IMG/VR virus record: IMGVR_UViG_3300019360_000007
Location: 19,088 to 83,087 of that record
Direction: 5' to 3' (one strand)
DNA from: a virus
DNA: 64,000 bases
Part shown: positions 51,606 through 59,871 of the stretch, piece by piece
How positions within the stretch are numbered: the stretch's first letter is position 1
Layout of the letters: every line of letters begins with the position of its first letter
Notes under the pieces: generated by a model
What the model saw: the letters and a program-made list of their open reading frames with translations, nothing else
Told to the model about the DNA's origin: nothing
Databases searched by the model: none
Made by a program: the position numbers and the translations under genes

Positions 51606-52104
51606 CCTTCAGAGCCTCCCACAAGTCGTCCATACGTACAATCATCCGTTCGCCGTCCACGTCCAATTCAATGGTTTCCTCGGCTCCAACACAGTTGTCC
51701 CTCAACATCACGCGGAGCTTGTCCACGAGCCCGGCTTCGCAGCTCGAGAGCAGGGGCTGTCCGTCCGTACACGCCGCCGGGTCGCTGACCCCGAACTCCT
51801 GCACGACTTCCTGGAACTCGTCCATGAGCGTCTTGCGGAACCTCCACCTGATCCGGTACTCGCCCGCGGAGGCGCCGGGAGGCACGAGGAGCGCCGCGTA
51901 GTACTCGCCGATGGACGGATTGACGGGCACGCGATCCATGGGTCCGATGAGGACCTCGACGCCCGGAGGACCCATGCTCTGGTCCACGAAGAAGATGGAG
52001 TAGAAGATCTCAGCGGCGTTCATCGGAACGCCGAGCTCGTCGACCAGGAAGATCTTGAGGTCGTTGCGGCCTAACTCGGTCCCAGGGGGGAAGCAGACGG
52101 CCAT
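51595..52104 (-). CDS. N-half of a virion structural protein fused to N-intein
   Basis: 169 residues, ATG at 52104. The N-extein (1-137) is a structural domain (GRNDLKIFLVDELGVPMNAA, YRIRWRFRKTLMDEFQEVVQ) ending LVDKLRVMLRDN. Residue 138 is the Cys that starts the N-intein. Joined to the C-half it reads LRVMLRDN-SPDRNYHFRPP, a continuous, familiar phage motif, so the split falls at a conserved site. Without splicing both halves would be incomplete. Confidence 0.85.
   Translation of the reverse strand: MAVCFPPGTELGRNDLKIFLVDELGVPMNAAEIFYSIFFVDQSMGPPGVEVLIGPMDRVPVNPSIGEYYAALLVPPGASAGEYRIRWRFRKTLMDEFQEVVQEFGVSDPAACTDGQPLLSSCEAGLVDKLRVMLRDNCVGAEETIELDVDGERMIVRMDDLWEALKDVQ
51598..51693 (-). other. 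N-intein (32 residues), block A
   Basis: The segment CVGAEETIELDVDGERMIVR followed by MDDLWEALKDVQ matches block A: catalytic Cys1, the (D/E)T motif, a beta hairpin with DG turn, and an amphipathic DLWEAL helix, closely parallel to the AceL-TerL N-intein layout (CVYGDTMVETEDGK...DLYKRLA). It ends at the stop codon of the gene, so the break lies between blocks A and B. Confidence 0.85.
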
Positions 52105-52108
52105 CGGC

Positions 52109-52672
52109 TCACAGCCTCACGTCTCCGAGGTCGAAGTCCTGGTCGTCGGCGAGGGGAACCTCCTCGTCCGCGGCGGGTGCACCGAGGTTGCGTATGTCGT
52201 AGGGTGGATCATCGTCCACTTCCTCGGACTCCACTTCCTCGTCGGCGTTGATCACCTCGACCTCGACTCCGGCGTCGTTCTTGACCTTGACCCCCACCTC
52301 GCTCTTGAGCTTCACGGCATCGTCGTCCGCACCGCCGGTGAGCGTCTCCCTGGTCCTCCGTCCCCACTCGTCCAGGACGGCCAAGAGATCGTTGAGATAC
52401 TGGGAGTCGCCCTGGTCGATGGACTTGTAGCTGATCAGGCGCGTGTAGACCTGGTTCTTCGCGCGGAACGCCTGCTCGATGGCAGCCTTCGTGGAGTCGC
52501 ACAGCTCGTCCACGGTCGAGGGACTCGAGACGCCCTCCTCGATCTGCGGAAGGATCTCTCGCTCCACGGCCTCCCTCGCGTACGAGGACACGAGCAGGGC
52601 CTCCTTCGCCCGCTCTTCCGCGACGTGGCGCTGGACGATGTCGTTCCCCGATATCAGCTCGTCCAGACGCAA
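52109..52672 (-). CDS. Acidic helical protein of unknown function
   Basis: 187 residues, ATG at 52672. The first ~115 residues are helical (ERAKEALLVSSYAREAVERE, AAIEQAFRAKNQVYTRLISY); the last ~70 are strongly acidic (NADEEVESEEVDDDPP). It ends 4 bases before the split-intein gene. Possibly a scaffold or structural adaptor. Confidence 0.7.
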   Translation of the reverse strand: MRLDELISGNDIVQRHVAEERAKEALLVSSYAREAVEREILPQIEEGVSSPSTVDELCDSTKAAIEQAFRAKNQVYTRLISYKSIDQGDSQYLNDLLAVLDEWGRRTRETLTGGADDDAVKLKSEVGVKVKNDAGVEVEVINADEEVESEEVDDDPPYDIRNLGAPAADEEVPLADDQDFDLGDVRL

Positions 52673-52673
52673 C

Positions 52674-52937
52674 CTAGTCTCCCCTGCCCTCGTGCGTGAG
52701 GGCCTTCATGACCTTGATCTCGTCGGCATAGGTCAGCGCCGGCACCTTGCTTGAGCGGTTGTAGTACTGGTCGCGCAGGTCCCTGACGCCGTCTCCATCG
52801 TTCTCCTCGAAGACGAAGAACACCCTGCCGCCCTCCCTCTGCGTCCCGAGGAGCTTCATCCCGGCGACTTTGAGGTAGGCGGCGTAGTACATGTCGGAGG
52901 TCCGGTACCCGCTCAGCTTCTCGTCTGTCATCGTCAC
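52674..52937 (-). CDS. DUF5659-like small protein
   Basis: 87 residues, ATG at 52937 (GTCACGATGACAG context). YRTSDMYYAAYLKVAGMKLL followed by GRVFFVFEEN is the pattern of DUF5659 proteins, small phage and bacterial proteins of unknown function. The gap to the next gene is 1 base. Confidence 0.65.
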   Translation of the reverse strand: MTMTDEKLSGYRTSDMYYAAYLKVAGMKLLGTQREGGRVFFVFEENDGDGVRDLRDQYYNRSSKVPALTYADEIKVMKALTHEGRGD

Positions 52938-53004
52938 ATCTTCCTTCTGTGAAGTCTGACCGTCCCCGTGCGGGGAGGAAGGTGGGCGCCTCGGCGCCCA
53001 CGAG
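52938..53004 (-). other. Intergenic hairpins after structural gene
   Basis: On the minus strand GTGGGCG/CGCCCAC forms a seven-base stem three bases after the stop at 53005, followed by a second stem CCCC/GGGG at 52964-52975. There is no long T run. The second stem and flanks (GTCCCC, then CGGGGAGGAA on plus) recur at 31878-31896. Confidence 0.5.
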
Positions 53005-53691
53005 CTAGAGCACCGTGCCGGTCTGCGAGTAGACGACGATGGCGGCGCCCATGGTGCCGGCGTAGGTGAAGGTCGCGCCCTTCATGAGCGAGAGGTTCCC
53101 GTACGTGTTCGACACGATGAACCCGTCGTTGTCGTAGATCTGCCGGTACGTCGTGTCGTCGAAGGTCCCCACGCGACCCGCGAAGGCCCCCGCTCCGTCG
53201 GAGAGGAGCGAACCGGCCGCGATGTTGTAGACGTGGCCGGCGAGGATGCTCAGCACCTCTGCGACGGATCCGGTCGAGCCTCCCGCGTCGATCGTCGTGC
53301 CGGCGAGAGCTCCGGCACCGACCAGGATGGCCGCGATGGCGGCCGAGTCCAGGACGGCCCCGGCCTGTGCCGCGACGATCGTTGCCGCCGCAGCCGCATC
53401 GGCGATGGGCGGGGTCAGGGCCGGGCCACCGGGAGCCGCGCCCTGATCGACGTTGCCGATGTAGTAGGCGGCGAGACCCGTGAGGTCGGCCGTCGCCGAG
53501 AGTGGAGGGCCGGGGGCGACGAACGGCGTGATCGCCGGGCTCGCGGCGATGTTGCGGACGTAGCCCGTCTGGCCTCCCTGCGTGTTCGGCGTGTAGATGT
53601 AGTTGCGGTTCGACGTGTTCGGCTTGAGGTCGACCTGCTGGAGCACCCCGTCGGGGATGTCGGTGCGGCGCATCACGAGGAAGACTTGCAT
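53005..53691 (-). CDS. Beta-rich virion protein, paralogue 3 of 3
   Basis: 228 residues, ATG at 53691. It starts MQVFLVMRRTDIPDGVLQQV and contains NRNYIYTPNTQGGQTGYVRN, then Ala-rich helices and a C-terminal beta hairpin ending SQTGTVL. The same blocks (RR.DIP.GVLQ, NYIYDPPGQ, GLAAY.I.NV, VLSILAG, final V..Y...GT) recur in the next two genes upstream. A decoration, head fibre or tail-surface role is possible. Confidence 0.7.
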   Translation of the reverse strand: MQVFLVMRRTDIPDGVLQQVDLKPNTSNRNYIYTPNTQGGQTGYVRNIAASPAITPFVAPGPPLSATADLTGLAAYYIGNVDQGAAPGGPALTPPIADAAAAATIVAAQAGAVLDSAAIAAILVGAGALAGTTIDAGGSTGSVAEVLSILAGHVYNIAAGSLLSDGAGAFAGRVGTFDDTTYRQIYDNDGFIVSNTYGNLSLMKGATFTYAGTMGAAIVVYSQTGTVL

Positions 53692-53703
53692 GGTCCGGTC
53701 TCC

Positions 53704-54768
53704 TTACGGGGTGAAGATGGTTCCGTCGTCGTTGTAGACGACCACGGCCTCGCCGTTGGGGCTCCCCGCGACGCCCGCGTAGACGAATCCCGAGTCGAGG
53801 AACCCGGCGAGCTCGCCTCCCGCCACGGAGAGATTGAGCGCGCCCGTCGGGAAGATGTCGCGGAGAGTGCCCGCGACGAATCCCGGACCGTTCGGAGCGC
53901 CGACGTTGGGGACGACGTCGAAGACGCCGCCCGCCGTCTCGATCTGCGTGTCCTTCGGAACCTGGTAGATCCGCCCCGCGAGAACGTCGAGGAGGTCGGA
54001 GAGCTGAGCCGCGGTGATGGACGCGGTGGCGACGACGGCCGCGATGACGACGTTGACCGAGGCCAGATCCGCGGCGACCGCCGGCAGCGTGAGATCGCCG
54101 AACCTGATGATGTCGTCGAGGATGTCGGTGGCGATGGTGTTCGCCTCGAGGGCCGTCAGCGCGGCCGCGTCCGCGCCGCCCGCGAGCGTCGCACCCGATG
54201 GGGTGATGTTCGCCGACATATCGGCGAGGGTGATCGCGTTCGACGCCGCGCCTGGCTCGACGGCCGTGATCGTCACGACGGCGGCCGCCACGGTGCCCGT
54301 CACGTAGGGTGTGAGGCCCAGGGCGGGATTGTTCAGGATCACGTTGAAGTTGCCAGCCGTCGCCGAGTTCGTCGTGCCGATGAGGACCTCCGTCGGCAGC
54401 ATCGGGGCGTCCCGGAAGGTGAACGTCACCGTAGGACCCCCGACGGGTCCCGTGCCGACGGTGATCGTCTCTCCGTCCGCCACGGCGGCGGGGCCGAACG
54501 TGAAGGTCCCGGACGCGAACGCGCCCGTGCCGTCGCTGACGTTCGTGATGATCCACGCAGCGAGACCCCTGATGGGGCGGAAGATCGACGGTCCCGCCGC
54601 CCCCGACGGGTCGTAGACCACGACCGTGTCGTTCAGGACCGGATCGACGTACTTGGTCTGGCCCGGAGGATCGACCACGTAATTGCGCAGGGACGTGTTC
54701 GGCTCGAGGTCGAGCACCTGGAGCGTCCCGGCCGGGATGTCGTCGCGCTTGAGGATGATGTACGGCAT
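53704..54768 (-). CDS. Beta-rich virion protein with sheath-type repeat, paralogue 2 of 3
   Basis: 354 residues, ATG at 54768 (MPYIILKRDDIPAGTLQVLD). It shares the paralogue framework (NYVVDPPGQTKYVD, GLAAWIITNV, LLDVLAGRIYQ) but has an insertion of ~110 residues (ADGETITVGTGPVGGPTVTF, AAVVTITAVEPGAASNAITL, SGATLAGGADAAA) that closely resembles the sheath's tandem beta units. The inserted module probably folds independently. Confidence 0.7.
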   Translation of the reverse strand: MPYIILKRDDIPAGTLQVLDLEPNTSLRNYVVDPPGQTKYVDPVLNDTVVVYDPSGAAGPSIFRPIRGLAAWIITNVSDGTGAFASGTFTFGPAAVADGETITVGTGPVGGPTVTFTFRDAPMLPTEVLIGTTNSATAGNFNVILNNPALGLTPYVTGTVAAAVVTITAVEPGAASNAITLADMSANITPSGATLAGGADAAALTALEANTIATDILDDIIRFGDLTLPAVAADLASVNVVIAAVVATASITAAQLSDLLDVLAGRIYQVPKDTQIETAGGVFDVVPNVGAPNGPGFVAGTLRDIFPTGALNLSVAGGELAGFLDSGFVYAGVAGSPNGEAVVVYNDDGTIFTP

Positions 54769-54789
54769 CTTCTGGTCTCCTTGGGCTCG

Positions 54790-55461
54790 CTACAGGAGGG
54801 TCCCGTCGTCGTCGAGCACGACAACGGCCGGCCCGAGCACGGCGTTCCACTCGAAGTCGGGACGCTTGCAGTTGAAGAGATCGCCCGCGCCGTTGGAGAC
54901 GTTGAAGGCTCCCGTCTGCAGCACGAGGCGCGTGTGCGGGGGCATCTCGAAGCTCCCGCGCGGACCCGGCACGAACGCATTGGCGCCGTCCTCGATGGTG
55001 CTTCCGCCGGGCAGCATGTACTTCGCACCCGCCAGGATGGCGAGGACGTCGGCGAGGCTGCCCGTCGAGTTACCTGCCGTGAGGTTCGTGCCCGCTCCCG
55101 CTCCCGCGGCGACGAGCTCCGCGGCCACATCGGCGAAGGTCACCGTCTGCCCTCCGCGGGCCCTGCCGATGATCTCGGCCGACGCCGTGTTGGCGATGGC
55201 GGCGGTCAGGGCCGGCGTGCCGACGGACTGGTCCTCGACATTGTCGATCAGGTAGGCCGCGAGGCCGCAGTAGTCCCGGACGGTGAGGATCGGGCCGGCG
55301 CCCGTCGTGGCCACGGTCTGGTTCTCCGGGACCTGGCGCACGTACCCGCTCTGACCGGGAGGATCGTAGATGTAGTTGCGCTGGCTGTCGTTGGGCCAGA
55401 GGTCGTCGATCTGCAGGACCCCGTTCGGGATGTCCGCGCGACGCATGATGATGTACGGCAT
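54790..55461 (-). CDS. Beta-rich virion protein, paralogue 1 of 3
   Basis: 223 residues, ATG at 55461 (MPYIIMRRADIPNGVLQIDD). NYIYDPPGQSGYVRQ, GLAAYLIDNVED and VLAILAGAKYMLPG align with the two following genes. The end is VVVLDDDGTLL. As first of three related genes behind a CTATAGG-type motif it may be strongly expressed, fitting a virion surface protein. Confidence 0.7.
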   Translation of the reverse strand: MPYIIMRRADIPNGVLQIDDLWPNDSQRNYIYDPPGQSGYVRQVPENQTVATTGAGPILTVRDYCGLAAYLIDNVEDQSVGTPALTAAIANTASAEIIGRARGGQTVTFADVAAELVAAGAGAGTNLTAGNSTGSLADVLAILAGAKYMLPGGSTIEDGANAFVPGPRGSFEMPPHTRLVLQTGAFNVSNGAGDLFNCKRPDFEWNAVLGPAVVVLDDDGTLL

Positions 55462-55504
55462 GTCGTGGTCCTCCGTGGTCCCAGGGGAAGCGCTCTGTCG
55501 ATCT

Positions 55505-55520
55505 GGCGTCCCTATAAAGG
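55505..55520 (-). promoter_or_regulatory. TTTATAGGGACG motif, candidate promoter
   Basis: The minus strand reads CCTTTATAGGGACGCC 43 bases before the paralogue cluster start, in a 78-base gap. TATAGGGA is similar to the start region of T7-class promoters and to the elements at 18558 and 32487. It is not a proven promoter. Confidence 0.3.
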
Positions 55521-55539
55521 GAATACCGATAACGCGCCG

Positions 55540-56289
55540 TCAGCGCACGACGCTGGCCACGCAGGCGACGAGCAGCGAGAAGGCCGGGTTTCCTCCGGTC
55601 GCGCAGATCACCAGCTCGTCCTTCATGCCCGTCGTGTGGCTGATGGTCGTGTTGGGAGGGACCACGGCGAGGGGCTGGTAGCGGCCGGTCGCGTAGAAGA
55701 GATCGAGCGCGCCGTCGAGGTTGGTGAGCACGAGCGAGTCGCCGAACGCCGGGAGGTGGAAGATCATCGCCTCGGGAGGCGCCGGGAGACCCGCCGCCGC
55801 CGTGGCCAGGCTGGGAGCAGTCCCGGCCAGGGTGAGAGCAGGACGCGGCACGACGAAGAACGCCGGATCCTGCACGATCAGGATGTCGCTCTGGTTCGAC
55901 GCCGTGGCAGCGCCCGGGAACGCGGGAGAGGCCACCGTCCGTACCTGGACACGTACGAACCACATCTGGCTGTCGGCCGGGACTTCGGGGGAGAGGCCGA
56001 AGAACTCGTTCGGGTCGAACGTCGCCCGCGTGTGTCCGCGCGTCGTGTCGCCCATGATGGCGGTCCTGCGCAGGCGAATGGGCTTCGTGATGAGAGACTG
56101 GTCCCGGCTCACGTCGAAGAGGGCCGTCGTCCCGACTCCGCCCACGCCGTTGAAGGCCCCGTACGCGTTGTCCAGGGAGTTGGCCACGCGGATGCGGTAG
56201 CCGAGGATGTTCGAGTCGTTCCTGAACTGGAAGGTCAGGTACGCGGGAGCCCTGTCCAGGACGTTCGGGATGGGGATCGGAGAACTCAT
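55540..56289 (-). CDS. Virion structural protein
   Basis: 249 residues, ATG at 56289. A beta-rich body: AYLTFQFRNDSNILGYRIRV, FFGLSPEVPADSQMWFVRVQ, a Pro/Ala linker, then ISHTTGMKDELVICATGG and a hydrophobic end (FSLLVACVASVVR). The final ~75 residues resemble fibre head/knob domains. It overlaps the FmdB gene stop by 4 bases. Probably capsid decoration or tail surface. Confidence 0.65.
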   Translation of the reverse strand: MSSPIPIPNVLDRAPAYLTFQFRNDSNILGYRIRVANSLDNAYGAFNGVGGVGTTALFDVSRDQSLITKPIRLRRTAIMGDTTRGHTRATFDPNEFFGLSPEVPADSQMWFVRVQVRTVASPAFPGAATASNQSDILIVQDPAFFVVPRPALTLAGTAPSLATAAAGLPAPPEAMIFHLPAFGDSLVLTNLDGALDLFYATGRYQPLAVVPPNTTISHTTGMKDELVICATGGNPAFSLLVACVASVVR

Positions 56290-56678
56290 GCGGTCTTCGC
56301 CTTCTCCTCGCGGGCTCTGTTCTCGTATCCCGAGGAGTCGAGACCGCGGTCCTTCGCGAGCCGGGCAGCGTCAGACCACGAGTCCGCCTGCTCTCCGCCC
56401 ACGTTCGGCAGGAGACGAGGGACCGTGCCGTCGCCTCTCATCTCGCGCTCGCGCGCGGCGAGGCGCTCGTTCTTCCTCCGCATCTGCCCGGCGATCCGCA
56501 GGTTCTTGCTCGTCCAGCCGTCTCCCGCGAGGACGAAGCCGGGGAACCGGTCACCCACGACGCGGGGCGCAGGCTCGCCGCAGCTCGGACACGGCTGCGG
56601 CTTCTGGTAGTCGGCCATCGGAGCCATCTCGTCGAAGGCGAGGTCGCACGGAGAGCAGCGGTAGCTGTAGAGCGGCAC
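56286..56678 (-). CDS. FmdB-type zinc ribbon protein
   Basis: 130 residues from GTG at 56678, one base after the upstream stop. VPLYSYRCSPCDLAFDEMAP and QPCPSCGEPAPRVVGDRFPG give two CxxC knuckles of the FmdB family. The C-terminal half is a charged helix (RRKNERLAAREREMRGDG). The longer frame upstream is in the neighbouring gene's region. A second, shorter relative of the one at 31998. Confidence 0.8.
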   Translation of the reverse strand: MPLYSYRCSPCDLAFDEMAPMADYQKPQPCPSCGEPAPRVVGDRFPGFVLAGDGWTSKNLRIAGQMRRKNERLAAREREMRGDGTVPRLLPNVGGEQADSWSDAARLAKDRGLDSSGYENRAREEKAKTA

Positions 56679-56679
56679 G

Positions 56680-59600
56680 TCAGTCCCCTCCCTCGCCAAG
56701 ATACCGTCGCAGTACCCGCCTGCCGATCTCGCGCTCGGCGACTCGGAGCGCCACGTTGGATGGAATCGGGGACAAGATCTCGACCTCGATCCTCTCGTCC
56801 CTATCGACGGAAAACCGAGCGAGACGCCGGAGCGGGGACTTCTCGGGCCGTACGAAGAAGTCGCGCGACCGCCGTAGGACGGCGTAGGCGTGCTTGCAGA
56901 CGGGCCTCCAGTGGGCCGGATCGCGAACTCTAGGAGGGGTGGCCGTCCCCCTCGGGTTCCCGCGCAGGTAGTTGGCCTTCTGCGCCCAGTGCTCGGGGCC
57001 CCACCACTGCCAGAACGGGCACGAGCACGAGACCCGCAGGTTGAGCTTGTCGATGTTGGTGGCGCGGCCGCGCTTGAACGCCTGCACCCGGACCACGTGC
57101 TTCCCGACACGCCACGTCCAGATCCAGTTCTTCGTGTCGGTGCGCTCGAGCCTGGGATCGAGCCCCGTCGCCCTGGTCTTGATCTTGGAGTCGACCCGGT
57201 CGAGGATCTCGGGCAGCGTGTAGGCCGTCTTCACCTCGAAGTTGTCGTTGCGCACGTACCTGTCCTGGCGGCCGTCGGGCACCTGCTGCGTGTTGTTGAC
57301 GAAGTCCCCCCACATCGGGATGACCTTGCCCGAGCCGCTGCCGGGATTGTTCACCTCGCGGATCGGGTACGTGCCTCCCGGCGCCGCGGGCTCGATCTTC
57401 CACTGGAGACCCTTCTGCGGCTTGCGGTCCAGGTCGGGAGCTCGGAGAGGCTCGCCCTTCTGCTTCTCGGGGTCCTTGCGCGGGACCGTGCCGCGTGGCT
57501 GCGACGGCGCGTAGTTCTGGTCGAGCTGCTCGGGCGGCTCGACCTTCTTGTGGTGGGTGTTCCAGTCGACGGGCCAGTTTCCCGCGAGGACGTCGAGGCC
57601 GAGGATCTCCATCGCCTCCGCGAGTGCCTCCAGGCCGGCGACGTGAGAGGCCGCGCGACGCTCCTGGAGAGCCTGCTCCCGTCTCCACTCGCGAGACCGC
57701 TCGGCGGGAGTCATCGGGCCGAGCCCCCGACGCTTGTACCGGAGCGGATAGAGACGTCTGTACTTGCGCCGCAGCTTGTCGCGCGGATCGAACTTGAGCC
57801 TAGTCCTGTACTTGACTCTCTCCCGGCGCTTGATCGGCTCGCGATGGCGCAGGTACCACTGCTTGTAGTAGACGCGGGACGGGCCTCTCTGGCTCTTCTG
57901 GTGAACGACGGGGAACAGGCCCGCCGCCTCCCGCTCGCCGTCCTCGCCAGCGGTGACGTCCTGGCGCCGCCTCACGTAGTTGTAGTCGAGCTTCGTCGGG
58001 TGCCCGTACTCCTCTCCCGGCTCGGACTTGGTCCTGTACGGCACCTTCCGATTCTTGTTGTAGTAAGTGGGCCCGATCCTCTTCTCCCTCTTCTCGTCGT
58101 TGTCGGACGGCAGGGGAAGAGCCCGCTCCTTCTCGCGCGGCTGCCGTAGCTCCACGGGCCAGATGTGGTCGAGCTTGTCCTGCCCGCGCCCAGGATAGTC
58201 ATCCTCCGTGTCGCTCGGGAGGATGCCCTTCTCCGACTTCTCGTCCACGAGCGTCTTGTAGCCCGGCCATTCCTGCCACTGTGACCTGTATGCACGGCGC
58301 ACCGTCTCCGCGATGTCCGAGATCTCCTGGATCGCGGCCTTCTTCTTCTTGCTCGCTTCGGCGATCTCCGGGAAGCCGTAGTCCGCGAGCACCACGGCAT
58401 CGCTCTCCGCAAGCTCCTTGTCGTCCAGGCGAGCATAGTCCCACCGCACCATCTCGCCCGTCGCCGGATGGAGGACGTCGAGGACGACCTTCCCGTCCGA
58501 GACCTTGTCCACGCGCCCCACGTACCAGCGCCCCTGGAACCTGTAGCCGATCTCGTCACCCTGGTGCAGGTCCGCGACGCGAGCCTTCGTTCCCGAGAAT
58601 CCTTCCGGGCGTTCCCTCGGGGCCTTCCGCGCGGTGATGTGGGGAACGGCTCCGAACGACGGCACGAACTTGGCTCGCTCCTTCTCCTCCCGCTCCTTCT
58701 CCTCCCGCTCCTTCTCCCTGCGGTCGTGCTCCTCCCACTCGGCGCGCGTCTTCACGACGGCTGGAATGCGCTTCCATCCGCTGAGACGCGCGTTCGTGAA
58801 CGTCGAGTTCCCATCGCGGACCGTGTACGTTCCGTCTCCGTTGTCGATCAAGCTGATCGGATCTCGAGGGAGTCCCTTCTTCCGCGCGGCTTCCATCAGA
58901 TCGTTCGCGTGCATCACCCCGCGGAGACGGACCTTTCCCGGCTTGACCTGTCCGATGTCGACGGGCTTCGATCCAGGCACCTGCCGGAAGTAGAGCTTGG
59001 GGTCCTCCGGGAGCCGGCGCAGGCTCTTGAGTACCTGGAGGATGTTGTCCTTCTTCGGATCCTCGGGGGCGTGCTCGTCGTCGACACGATGGACGTCGAA
59101 CCCCCTCATGTCGTGAGCTCGCAGCTCGTCGAACACGGGCTCCAGGATCCGCCCCGTCTCCGGATCGATGGGGAGGACCGAGATCTTGTGCGGCTTCGCC
59201 TCGATCACTCGGCCGTGGTGCACCTCGCCGCCCGAGTGGTAGGCGACCACGTCGCCCTCTCTCAGATCGGAGACCTTGTCGACGGGCTTGCCTGTCTTGC
59301 CCATCCTCTCCACGGCCTTCTTCCTCGCCTTCTCTCTCTTCTCCTCCTCTTCCCTCTTTCGCTTGGCCTCCTCCTCCAGCTTCTTCCTCTGCTCGGGAGA
59401 CAGCACGGGCGCACTCTTGCCCGGTGCGTCCCCCGCGGGGACGAGCTTGGCACGTCGTTCCTTGATCTTCTCCTCGTCGAAGGAGAACTCCCTGGTCGAC
59501 GACCGGCGTCCCGTCTCGGGATCGATGGGGACGACCCAGAACTTCGTGGCCTTCTCCTTCGTCCCCTGGCTCCTCACGACGCGTCCCATGAACGTCTCGC

Positions 59601-59871
59601 CGTCGTGCTCGTAGACGATCACGTCGTCGTCGTAGATGTCGTCCATCCGCACGGGTTTCCAGTGCTTCTTGGTCTCGACCTTCGCTCGAGACTTCCCTGG
59701 CGACTTCCCGTCCTCCTCCGAACGCTTCCAGTCCTCGTAGATGCGGTGCTGCTCCGCCATCGGGAGGGACGTGTAGAGCACCATGTTCCCCGTCTCGGGG
59801 TGGCGGAACTTCTTCCCCTCGACGGCCTTGCCGAACTCGGACTGAGCCGTCCTGATGCCGAAGTCCGGCAC
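56680..59871 (-). CDS. Large multidomain protein with ParB-like and SWIM-finger segments
   Basis: 1063 residues, GTG at 59871 directly after the upstream TAG. Residues ~60-270 have repeated small beta modules (GDVVAYHSGGEVHHGRVIEA, GRVVRSQGTKEKATKFWVVP) around a Lys/Glu coiled coil. At ~300-370, KPVDIGQVKPGKVRL and YTVRDGNSTFTNARLSGW resemble a ParB/Srx fold. Another KOW-like module is at ~430-490. The middle is basic and Tyr/Arg-rich. Near 946-995 CSCPFW and CKHAYAVL give CxC...CxH of a SWIM zinc finger. Possibly DNA-interacting; its virion or cytoplasmic location is unknown. Confidence 0.65.
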   Translation of the reverse strand: MPDFGIRTAQSEFGKAVEGKKFRHPETGNMVLYTSLPMAEQHRIYEDWKRSEEDGKSPGKSRAKVETKKHWKPVRMDDIYDDDVIVYEHDGETFMGRVVRSQGTKEKATKFWVVPIDPETGRRSSTREFSFDEEKIKERRAKLVPAGDAPGKSAPVLSPEQRKKLEEEAKRKREEEEKREKARKKAVERMGKTGKPVDKVSDLREGDVVAYHSGGEVHHGRVIEAKPHKISVLPIDPETGRILEPVFDELRAHDMRGFDVHRVDDEHAPEDPKKDNILQVLKSLRRLPEDPKLYFRQVPGSKPVDIGQVKPGKVRLRGVMHANDLMEAARKKGLPRDPISLIDNGDGTYTVRDGNSTFTNARLSGWKRIPAVVKTRAEWEEHDRREKEREEKEREEKERAKFVPSFGAVPHITARKAPRERPEGFSGTKARVADLHQGDEIGYRFQGRWYVGRVDKVSDGKVVLDVLHPATGEMVRWDYARLDDKELAESDAVVLADYGFPEIAEASKKKKAAIQEISDIAETVRRAYRSQWQEWPGYKTLVDEKSEKGILPSDTEDDYPGRGQDKLDHIWPVELRQPREKERALPLPSDNDEKREKRIGPTYYNKNRKVPYRTKSEPGEEYGHPTKLDYNYVRRRQDVTAGEDGEREAAGLFPVVHQKSQRGPSRVYYKQWYLRHREPIKRRERVKYRTRLKFDPRDKLRRKYRRLYPLRYKRRGLGPMTPAERSREWRREQALQERRAASHVAGLEALAEAMEILGLDVLAGNWPVDWNTHHKKVEPPEQLDQNYAPSQPRGTVPRKDPEKQKGEPLRAPDLDRKPQKGLQWKIEPAAPGGTYPIREVNNPGSGSGKVIPMWGDFVNNTQQVPDGRQDRYVRNDNFEVKTAYTLPEILDRVDSKIKTRATGLDPRLERTDTKNWIWTWRVGKHVVRVQAFKRGRATNIDKLNLRVSCSCPFWQWWGPEHWAQKANYLRGNPRGTATPPRVRDPAHWRPVCKHAYAVLRRSRDFFVRPEKSPLRRLARFSVDRDERIEVEILSPIPSNVALRVAEREIGRRVLRRYLGEGGD

